In this document: piece after piece, positions 32,434 to 38,825 of the stretch
Position numbering within the stretch: the stretch's first letter is position 1
How the letters are laid out: each line of letters begins with the position of its first letter
DNA from: Cytidiella melzeri
Lineage: Eukaryota > Basidiomycota > Agaricomycetes > Polyporales > Irpicaceae
Direction: 5' to 3'
Assembly (NCBI GenBank): GCA_022592445.1
Contig: JABYQR010000407.1
Coordinates: 1 to 38,825, forward strand
Length of the DNA: 38,825 nucleotides
The notes under the pieces: model-generated
What the model saw: only the letters and a program-made list of their open reading frames with translations
What the model was told of the DNA's origin: nothing
The model's database searches: none
Translations under genes and position numbers: made by a program

Positions 32434-33124
32434 ATTGTAAGTCGATGCGCGTACCTACACCCGTCTCAACTGACCCTCGCCACCGCAGGTCTGCGTAAAT
32501 AAGCTGGCTCCGGCCCTTGCGAGCTAGCGCCCAGATCGGCCACATGTCGCACCTTTCATGTTTTTCACACCCAGTGCTGTTTGTTTTTGGTTTTTCATGT
32601 CGTCTCCGTACCATCATTTTGGTTCAGTGCTTTTCTTTCCAGTCCATCTTTGCACGCTATCCCATGCACTTTACACGCTAGTCACCCGCACTTACCGTCA
32701 AACGATGACACTGTTTCTTCCCAGTTTGTTGCGATACCCCACGCATGTATATATCTGACTATGTAGTATCAGTATGGAAGAGTCACATCATCAGCTCAAG
32801 TGTAGTCTGCCACGGAAGAGAAATAGAGACTGTTCATCGACGAAAGTAATAAAGACTCTAAATGAGATGAAAATCACCACCCGCGCTGCGCAAGAGATTG
32901 TCTACCAGTCTCAGACTTATATTCCCGCCTGAACTCGCTTCGCTCTATCTCGTCAGCAAGGTTCCGACCTGGATATCTTCAATATATTAGGCAACGCTCA
33001 TCCGACTCGATCTCAATGTCGTCGCAACCTGGAACGATAGCAACAATTGGAACTATGCGTGTGGACGTCTCACTGTGGCTACATTTCAGAGCTGGATTTA
33101 AGCCGAACACTCAGTATAACGAAC
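32434..33124. other. Convergent intergenic region
   Basis: The 3' regions of the zinc-finger gene (+) and the F-box gene (-). It is pyrimidine-rich near 32560-32640, and AATAAAGA near 32848-32855 could serve polyadenylation. A short rightward frame at 33047-33367 overlaps the F-box gene and is judged chance. Confidence 0.4.
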
Positions 33125-34387
33125 TCACTCGAAGAACGTAGTCCTCAAGCCCGTGCCTCTAAATCGCCTTCGCCAACGCAAAGGATGCTCGTTTATATTC
33201 GATGTCTTGACATCGCTCCGACGCACGACATCCTCGCAGTCGAACTGCCACAAAGTGACGCCTCGCGGAATCTGACATTGGTCGTTGGCTATGATTTTAG
33301 AGGCGCTGACCACCTTGGTAGTCGCACAATACGCCACCCACAGGACTTCTGTCACGTAAGCATTTGATTCACCCAGCCAAAGTCCCTCGAGACTCGCTGG
33401 GTCCCAGTTCTCGTCGTCTGGTGATATTCCTGTACGGGAATCTGATCGTAGGGGGTAGTATCGCCCGTCAGAGCAGTTGACACCGTTCGGTGAACTATCC
33501 GTGTTGAGGTTGCGGTGGTCGTCATCAGTGACATAAAATATGTCCCGCCAGGGATATGCTATTTCGCGCTTATCCATGTACAAAGGGGCGCTTTTGATGC
33601 AAAACGCCATCGGTCTGACATGGTTACCTGCCAGGGAAAGCAAGATGAGGGTCGGGCACACAGAGCTGGGTAACGCGGTGTCCTCATGAGCGACTGGCGA
33701 AGGCTCGACGACGAGACGTGGCAGCCCGCGGCGGGAGTCAAACCATGCGTCGGTCACGTCCTTTGGGAATAGCGGTTGCTCTGTTATACCCTTGTAGTAC
33801 TGCAAGTGGGTGCTCGTCGTCGTCGGCGACAAGACATGTACGGTAGGAAAATAGTCTGTGTCTGTCTGTGCCCACATTTCCTCTTCATACGTCTCACTGG
33901 AGATAGTTCGCCACGATATGACAGCTGTCGTTGACTGCGAGACTTCTGATAATGCTTAATCTTGGGACAGTGGAAGCGAGATGGTCATGAACACCACATA
34001 GGCTGGTAGAGTCGGTGGTCCTTGTGCAATAGTCTCGTACTCCGCGTCTAGATCCCAGCCCTCTCCGACTATCGCCTGTCTTTCCGGGTCCACACGAAAT
34101 TCGATGAGAGATCCTGTGTATGGGTGATCACCCGCCCAAAGACCCATGAGAGGACCGTAGATGTGCAGTATCTTCGAGTAAACTTGGAAGAATGTAGTAC
34201 CGCCAAGATCGGCCGGGTTGTGCACGCCATAGCTGGCGCAGAAGTGCCGCCACACAGCTTCCTCAGGCATGAATAGGTGCATGCGCTTGCAAGTGGCGAA
34301 AAGGTTTACTACGTCGACCGCGAGCATGTATGTGCACAGCACGCAGACAAGCTCGTTGGGGAAGTCCGTTAGACCCGCCATTGTCAT
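33125..34387 (-). CDS. F-box protein
   Basis: A probable substrate receptor of an SCF ubiquitin ligase. Two exons, 34387-33998 and 33934-33125, join in phase through a 63-nt intron to 399 residues. The N-terminal F-box has LTDFPNELVCVLCTYML, VVNLFATCKRMH and EEAVWRHFCASYGV. The next part (LWAGDHPYTGSLIEFRVDP) resembles the domain following the F-box in other basidiomycete F-box proteins that begin GLWAGDxxPYxGSLxE. The C-terminal part includes GLWLGESNAYVTEVLW and GTGLRTTFFE. The target is unknown. The last codons are uncertain, because GTGAGT at the stop could also be a donor to a further exon. The start could be the second Met two codons on. Confidence 0.78.
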
Positions 34388-34754
34388 AGACTCATACTAC
34401 AATATAACATTCGATAAGGATGTATAAGCACTCCACAAAAACGTCAGAATACTCACTAACAGCTTGAGTTGCGATTGGTAGCTATTGCGAAAGAATGCTT
34501 CGCAGTCCTGTGTGCGAATCCAGATGAGATGATCAGTGCGCGTTATAGCTACGAATATCGGATGCGGATGCAGAAGAGGTGAGAAACGTATTGATCTCCG
34601 AAGCACCGACGGGCGTTTAATGACTTTGATCCGCAGCTCTACACGTGATTCAAACCCGTTGACCGCCGCGGCCGCTACTTATGCGCTAGACTACTATCAT
34701 GGAACCACCTTTGCAAATTTTTTTGCACCAAGTGGTTCATTAAATGTCTGGTTG
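34388..34754. other. Upstream region of the F-box gene, left flank of element 2
   Basis: No coding exon seen. GGAACCACCTTTGCAAA and TTTGCACCAAGTGGTTC near 34700-34740 form an imperfect inverted repeat around a T-run. It could be a hairpin, or part of the true outer end of the adjoining element. Confidence 0.35.
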
Positions 34755-35041
34755 TGTTAAAACTATATAATATAATAATATGATATGATATGTAGTTTCC
34801 CACGCCTTATTACAAGGACGCTTTAGGTAGCAGAGTTCCCACAGTCTTAGTATGGGAATTATGCAGCCGTATATGGAAACTCTAGTAGTAACCATCACAT
34901 TAGCTGAGACGTACAGATATGGGTTGTAGTAGTACTAGTCATATATGTACGCCTGTGTTCTAGTAGCATAGGAAATGACATGGAAAGCACATATGACTCC
35001 AGAGGATGCCTAAAGCATACATCTGAGGACAAGTACTAGCA

Positions 35042-35148
35042 TGAGTCATTTACTCATTATGTACGCCTCTGGTACAAGTGCTGAGCCTAGTCATACAATG
35101 AGTCATGAATGAGTCATGCACTCATAGCATGAGTCATGCATGAGTCAT
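35042..35148 (+). promoter_or_regulatory. Cluster of five TGAGTCAT (Gcn4/AP-1-like) boxes
   Basis: TGAGTCAT occurs at 35042-35049, 35099-35106, 35110-35117, 35130-35137 and 35141-35148, four of them within 50 bp. TGA(C/G)TCA is the known site for bZIP factors of the Gcn4/AP-1 class. The position, 75-180 bp upstream of the LTR TATA box, is that of an enhancer. Binding is inference. Confidence 0.6.
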
Positions 35149-35221
35149 GCACTTAGTAATACAGTAGAATAGCTGAAGTAGACATGTATAGTAGTCGCTT
35201 ACATAAGTAGATACAGACATG

Positions 35222-35229
35222 TATATAAG
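35222..35229 (+). promoter_or_regulatory. TATA box of element 2
   Basis: TATATAAG lies about 60 bp before the proposed LTR end and follows the TGAGTCAT cluster. This fits a U3/R border. Confidence 0.55.
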
Positions 35230-35315
35230 CAGAGCTGCTGAAGCAGCAAGAATAATAAGACTCATCTTCGAAGCTTAACAGCCTCTACCCCTCGCACACA
35301 TATTCCACTTTGTTA

Positions 35316-35330
35316 GGTTATGAGCCCCGG
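35316..35330 (+). promoter_or_regulatory. Primer-binding site of element 2
   Basis: GGTTATGAGCCCCGG matches the first element's primer site in its first 14 bases. It is complementary to the initiator methionine tRNA anticodon stem-loop. The two elements otherwise differ here, so the shared sequence marks function. Confidence 0.8.
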
Positions 35331-35821
35331 CTTTTAGCTTAACTACATCCACACTCTCAACGACATCCATCAACCAGTATTCCCCAAGCTTTCTTATAAG
35401 TAAGTTTCTCTACTTTACTTTGTTTGGCCACATAGTAGTAGTAGAGTTGTACTGGTTGACTGCCTCAGCTTCGAATACAATATTCCCAACTGATCTTCTA
35501 CAGCTAATTCCCTCACCTACTTGCCCCTTGCGTACGCACTCCCAACCCAGCTGAATACTTAAGCCACCCTTGGTGGTTCTCGACTTTAACGAGTCGTGCA
35601 TTACGCGGAATCTGCCTAACACGCAGTGTAAAATCCGGTGGTGGAGGAACAAGCTCCCACTTGTACAAGTGGTAGATCGGCGGAGTAGTACAATAGGAGG
35701 GTAGTGTTGAGTGGCACTCTAAGCTCGTGACTTAGAGGCCTAGGACCTTCGTGTTGGCGCACGTCAGTCAGTCCTGGAATTAGAAATCGCCGCTTTTTGT
35801 AGCTGTAGAATTTCTTGAGGC
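35331..35821 (+). other. Leader of element 2 before the first cargo frame
   Basis: About 490 nt with no supported frame. A donor-like AAGTAAGT (35397-35404) and an acceptor-like CTTCTACAG (35495-35503 region) could bound an intron. A perfect 16-bp palindrome, CCACTTGTACAAGTGG, lies at 35657-35672. Confidence 0.4.
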
Positions 35822-36106
35822 ATGTCGTCCACTTTTACTTTTGGTATCACGGAGATTGTGGACTCTCCAATACTTCGTGGTGTTTCTTACATGCACCATT
35901 ATGTTTTTGTCGTATCATACCGACTGGTAGAAGTCGAAGTTGCAAGTGGTCATACTCGTCTTGAATCACTTGTGGAAAACTTTTACTCACATTCGACTTT
36001 TCCATTAGCAATCCCCAGGACTTTCTCAAGGAAAGTGTTGTGGATTGAATACGACGACATAAATCTTATACTTTCGATTCTTTCTTCCAGACCATTATAT
36101 TTTTGA
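35822..36106 (+). CDS. Cargo frame 1 of element 2, unknown 94-residue protein
   Basis: An open frame of 94 residues starting MSSTFTFGITEIVDSP and ending TGA at 36104-36106. It has alternating hydrophobic segments (YMHHYVFVVSYRLVEVEV, LILSILSSRPLYF) suggestive of beta structure, without Cys or zinc motifs. No family recognised. Only two bases separate its stop from the next ATG. It may be a real small protein or an upstream regulatory frame. Confidence 0.4.
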   Translation: MSSTFTFGITEIVDSPILRGVSYMHHYVFVVSYRLVEVEVASGHTRLESLVENFYSHSTFPLAIPRTFSRKVLWIEYDDINLILSILSSRPLYF

Positions 36107-36108
36107 AG

Positions 36109-37521
36109 ATGCCGAACAACTCTCGCCGCACTTCCCGTCGCGTCAATGCCCGCTTCGCTCCCCATTCTCCCAATGATCCCTACCGCGTTCATGACTACAC
36201 TCGGTTTGACCGTATGGGTCACCCCATCGTTATGGAGATAAGGAGTTCAGCAACTCCCATCTCTATCCGTATGAGTCAAACCGATGCTCAGGATGCCAGG
36301 ATCAATGTCAACTACGTTGACAGGGACGGAGTTCGGCGCATGGAATCGATGGAATACAGCCTTCTCGGTCGTCATGGCTGGGACAGGTTCAGGCAGAGTG
36401 ACAGGCAAAGGCACCTCCGAGAGGTTAATCGTATTATCGATGAAGCCAATCGAGAGGCGGAATTGGACTTGTATAGACGAAGGCCTCGCAATGTCAGTGC
36501 GGAAATCAGGGCGCATCAAACCCAAAGTTCTTCCAGGGTTAATGCTGCACCTCCGCGCCGATCTGCGTCGCCGTCGCACCCTCATCCCCATCGTCATCCT
36601 ACTCCAATGCCACCGCCTTTTGTGAGTGCAGGATTATCGCTTTGGGACATGGTTGCCCAAGCATTAAATAATTTTGCATCTCCACAGACTTCTTCTACAA
36701 TGGTCAATCCGCCTACACCGGTCATTCCGGATATCGTTGATGGTATGAATGGTTTAAATATCAGTTCACCAGTTTCTCATGATTCTTCAGAACAAGTAGT
36801 CCAGGCCGCTTCTGCTGCCGAGCCTACACCGGTTCCGTCCTCCACTACTCAGGAGGAGGGACAGGTTGAAGATGAATGGCCAACGGTATTCGCTCCCCAA
36901 CCAGTCATTCCCACTTTCTCATTCGACGACTGGGTCCACGTCGATCGTACCGACACTAGGCCGGCTTCGCCTGTCTATCCGTGTGGTATAGTTTATGGCG
37001 GGGATGGACCAAAGGGGGAGGTTTTCAGGCCGGAGCAAGTTTGTTCCATCCTCGCCATGCAACACGTTAACCATCCCAACTTTACGCCCAATGAGCTGTG
37101 CTTACGCTCTAGGGGACTGGTTGATACAATGGTCGTTAGCATGGGCAACAAATGCGAGCACTATCGTGAGATGGTCGAGGAGTTGGAGGAATTTGCGAAG
37201 TCTCAGCGGATCAAGGAAATCACAGCCTGTGCCAGGATCTACCTCATGCTCAAGAGGGGACAGTGGCCGGACTGCGATAATATCTGGAACACATACTTTA
37301 TCTCAGTTGCGGACTTTCACACAGCGATGGAGGTCTTCAATGGTCGCGATCATCTTAGCGATCACCAGCTGGTCTGGCTGACTCAGAGACGTATGGAGAA
37401 GAAGGAAGACTGGATGAGCATCTTTCATAGGGAGGAAGAGTTCAAAGGTAAAATGAAGGAGGTAAAGATCGAGCCCGCTGCGCTCGAGCCTTCTTTAGAG
37501 CCTGGATCGTCTTCTCTTTGA
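36109..37521 (+). CDS. Cargo frame 2 of element 2, unknown 470-residue protein
   Basis: An uninterrupted frame of 470 residues from ATG at 36109, two bases after the stop of frame 1. It begins with a basic tail (NNSRRTSRRVNARFAPHS), then a block with GHPIVMEIRSS and SLLGRHGWDRF, and an Arg-rich helix (RQSDRQRHLREVNRIIDEAN). A His/Pro/Ser-rich middle follows (SHPHPHRHPTPMPPP). The C-terminal globular part has TFSFDDWVHVDR, EHYREMVEELEEFAKSQ and GRDHLSDHQLVWLTQRR. It has no zinc knuckle, protease, RT or transposase motif. The basic N-terminus would suit nucleic acid or nuclear targeting, but the function is unknown. Its length and lack of stops argue for selection or recent origin. A GT donor at 37448 could splice it to frame 3. 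Confidence 0.6.
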   Translation: MPNNSRRTSRRVNARFAPHSPNDPYRVHDYTRFDRMGHPIVMEIRSSATPISIRMSQTDAQDARINVNYVDRDGVRRMESMEYSLLGRHGWDRFRQSDRQRHLREVNRIIDEANREAELDLYRRRPRNVSAEIRAHQTQSSSRVNAAPPRRSASPSHPHPHRHPTPMPPPFVSAGLSLWDMVAQALNNFASPQTSSTMVNPPTPVIPDIVDGMNGLNISSPVSHDSSEQVVQAASAAEPTPVPSSTTQEEGQVEDEWPTVFAPQPVIPTFSFDDWVHVDRTDTRPASPVYPCGIVYGGDGPKGEVFRPEQVCSILAMQHVNHPNFTPNELCLRSRGLVDTMVVSMGNKCEHYREMVEELEEFAKSQRIKEITACARIYLMLKRGQWPDCDNIWNTYFISVADFHTAMEVFNGRDHLSDHQLVWLTQRRMEKKEDWMSIFHREEEFKGKMKEVKIEPAALEPSLEPGSSSL

Positions 37522-37735
37522 ACGGACTCTCTGCAAATCGAACTATACCGCGCACTGTATACTATAAAATATCGCGATGTGTACCTTTATACTTTTACAA
37601 ACGGTCATTTTCATTAGCGTAGTCCGTAGTGTACTTGTATACTTTCTATATCTCTCTCTTGTTCTGCATCGAGTCACGACCATAACGTAGCGCATTCTGA
37701 CGAACTTTTATGACTTTTCTTTACATAGTTTGTAA
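37522..37735 (+). other. AT-rich spacer between cargo frames 2 and 3
   Basis: A TATA-like TATAAAATA lies near 37563-37571. The motif TTCATTAGCGT occurs near 37609 and again near 37750. It could be a 3' end plus new promoter, or intron sequence if frames 2 and 3 are spliced. Confidence 0.4.
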
Positions 37736-38305
37736 CGTTGTACTCTGGCTTCATTAGCGTGTACAAATTCCGAATTTCACCTCTTTGACACAGAGAACTT
37801 TTGTGACGTCGACAGTGTTGCAAGACCCTGTGAAACACAACCGTGCCCTAACCGCTATAGATATTCGTTTGAAGCAGATTTAAACGAAGTTTATAGAATT
37901 ATTGCATTGGTAACACAGGACCGATATCTTGAACCTTTTGAACATCAGAAAGAACTCATTAGAGGTTACATAGGATCTGTACCGCATCTTGACGTACCTG
38001 CTTTAGTCAATTCATACCTTCTAGACTTAGCAAATCGTCGAGAATCAGAACCACAGAACAACGAACCAGAAGTAGTAATAGATCAGGAACCATCAGAGAT
38101 CATCACAGGCACAACTTACATTGGTGACACATCCAGTCAATCTCTAGATAAGAACTCAGATTCCGGAGAAAACACCGAAGTCGAAGATCTTCTAGAAGAA
38201 ACTTCTAAACAGACGTCATCACCTGTAATTGCACCTGTAGTACCTCATATCTCTGAAGTGTACATTCCGTACTACGACTTGATCCTTGATTGCTTTTGGT
38301 TATAA
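37736..38305 (+). CDS. Cargo frame 3 of element 2, methionine-free frame overlapping gag
   Basis: A 189-codon open frame with no ATG anywhere, running from a stop at 37733-37735 to TAA at 38303-38305. It includes NRYRYSFEADLNEVYRIIA, YLEPFEHQKELIRGYIGS and VPALVNSYLLDLANRR, then an acidic Ser/Glu tail (NSDSGENTEVEDLLEE). The first half looks folded and helical. Lacking a start, it is probably an exon. Donor 37447|GTAAAA in frame 2 and acceptor ACACAG|37794 are in phase and would give one protein of about 616 residues. The final A of its stop is the first base of the gag ATG. No family recognised. Confidence 0.45.
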   Translation, partial: RCTLASLACTNSEFHLFDTENFCDVDSVARPCETQPCPNRYRYSFEADLNEVYRIIALVTQDRYLEPFEHQKELIRGYIGSVPHLDVPALVNSYLLDLANRRESEPQNNEPEVVIDQEPSEIITGTTYIGDTSSQSLDKNSDSGENTEVEDLLEETSKQTSSPVIAPVVPHISEVYIPYYDLILDCFWL

Positions 38306-38825
38306 TGGCTGAACCAGGAAAGATTAGCGGTAGTCAAATGATCGTCTTTGACGGTTCAAACTACAAGAAATGGTCCACCGCTATGATTGGCTTGTTCAGA
38401 TATTCAAACACTTGGTTAATCGTGAATGGAACCGAAACAAAACCTACCTTACCCGCAGCAGCTGCAACCAGTTCAGGTTCTGGTACGACTACTGCACCTC
38501 CTGACACTTCTGATGAGAAGAAGGAACTTAAGGATTGGGAAATTCGGAACCAACGCGCTTTAGCTTATTTCAATATTTACCTTGACATTACTTTGCAATC
38601 CTATCTTGAAGGAGAGGATTTGGCCTCCGCAGTGTGGAAGAAGTTGAAAACAGATTTTGAGAAGACATCAGTCTTAGCAAGCTCTGTTGCGTTCAGAAAC
38701 CTACTTAGCTCAACTTTTGATGAGTCTAAGGATATGAACGTACAAATTCAAGGCTTCCGTACTAAGATTGGAGATACCAAAGTTGCTGGGTTAGACCTTG
38801 ATGATCAAATTAAAGTTCATATTCT
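38305..38825 (+). CDS. Copia gag of element 2 (partial, runs off window)
   Basis: Capsid precursor of a Ty1/copia element, 173 residues to the window edge with no stop. It begins MAEPGKISGSQMIVFDGSNY, followed by KKWSTAMIGLFRYSNTWLIV, the gag N-terminal motif. Next come an Ala/Ser/Thr spacer and the conserved middle (ALAYFNIYLDITLQSYL, AVWKKLKTDFEKTS, FRNLLSSTFDES), typical of UBN2/retrotran-gag. The start overlaps the preceding stop as TAATG. The frame is intact as far as seen, unlike gag of the first element, and the two gags are of different lineages. Confidence 0.88.
   Translation, partial: MAEPGKISGSQMIVFDGSNYKKWSTAMIGLFRYSNTWLIVNGTETKPTLPAAAATSSGSGTTTAPPDTSDEKKELKDWEIRNQRALAYFNIYLDITLQSYLEGEDLASAVWKKLKTDFEKTSVLASSVAFRNLLSSTFDESKDMNVQIQGFRTKIGDTKVAGLDLDDQIKVHI

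Larger units (their letters stand above)
34755..35280 (+). repeat. Candidate 5' LTR of element 2
   Basis: The start TGTTAA and end TTAACA are perfect inverted ends typical of copia LTRs. It contains a TATATAAG box at 35222-35229, five TGAGTCAT boxes and the repeated motif TATGTACGCCT (about 34949 and 35058). The primer site lies 35 bp beyond the proposed end instead of adjoining it, so the LTR may really end nearer 35315. The second copy needed to prove it is outside the window. Confidence 0.5.
34755..38825 (+). mobile_element. 5' part of a second copia retrotransposon with long cargo leader
   Basis: The element reads rightward and leaves the window. In order: a candidate 526-bp LTR with 6-bp inverted ends TGTTAA...TTAACA, a half-tRNA initiator Met primer site at 35316, about 3 kb containing three unrecognised frames, then a copia gag from 38305. 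Normal copia gag starts about 100 nt after the primer site, as in the first element in this window. No 3' LTR is visible, so borders and completeness are unknown. The alternative is a solo or truncated LTR next to a separate element whose gag happens to follow. Confidence 0.65.

Noticed and set aside
34614..34700. tRNA-like sequence on the minus strand with GGTTTGAATCA resembling a B box
   Set aside because: No matching acceptor stem and no clear A box or anticodon arm, and the T stem has a mismatch. Not enough for a tRNA call.
35410..35652. Minus-strand 80-residue frame in the element 2 leader
   Set aside because: No motif, opposite strand to the element, and interrupted by the leader's splice-like signals.
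37904..37922. TGGTAACACAGG as a conventional tRNA 3'-end primer site for the gag at 38305
   Set aside because: No LTR end or plausible tRNA 3' sequence could be matched, and a much better primer site exists at 35316.
38298..38310. GGTTATAATGGC next to gag as a degenerate half-tRNA primer site
   Set aside because: Only the first six bases match the initiator tRNA complement, and the frame 3 stop and gag start already explain the sequence.

Overview
The window is nuclear DNA of a filamentous basidiomycete, most likely an agaricomycete. The evidence is dense genes split by many short introns (about 40-75 nt, GT-AG with a few GC-AG), divergent gene pairs sharing short promoters, fungal proteins such as the vacuolar Ca2+/H+ exchanger and the GID-complex armadillo subunit, and Ty1/copia retrotransposons. 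Nearly all genes are seen only after joining exons by eye. Where I give exon coordinates, splice sites and phases were checked against each other.

Layout. 654-4515 (-): IRE1, the ER stress kinase/RNase. 5271-8987 (+): Doa1/PLAA/Ufd3, the ubiquitin-binding Cdc48 cofactor, divergent from IRE1. 9319-10210 (-): histidine phosphatase (phosphoglycerate-mutase-like). 10748-12991 (+): Vcx1-type Ca2+/H+ exchanger with a 10-nt microexon. 14623-19718 (-): complete copia element with 223-bp LTRs, 5-bp target duplication, half-tRNA primer site and a frame-broken interior, inserted into an older unidentified open frame. 20821-22465 (-): microsomal-type epoxide hydrolase with a GC-AG intron. 23106-25904 (-): Vid28/Gid5/ARMC8. 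26113-29912 (+): telomere protein POT1 with an extra N-terminal domain and a repeated OB-like motif. 30031-30678 (-): small Ecm15/UPF0045 protein assembled from six exons, one only 5 nt long. 31728-32433 (+): small protein with a CxxC...H...H finger. 33125-34387 (-): F-box protein. 34755 to the window end (+): 5' part of a second, unrelated copia element.

Several genes concern protein quality control and turnover (IRE1, Doa1/PLAA, Gid5, an F-box protein), but they belong to separate pathways and I see no cluster logic. Ca2+ handling and telomere protection are single genes.

The most unusual object is the second copia element. Its LTR carries five TGAGTCAT boxes, and its primer site is about 3 kb upstream of gag instead of the usual ~100 nt. 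That gap holds three unrecognised reading frames in the gag orientation. The first two are separated by two bases (TGA-AG-ATG), and the third overlaps gag through a TAATG stop-start. This looks like a copia element with upstream cargo frames read by coupled translation. The right end lies outside the window, so nested insertion cannot be excluded.
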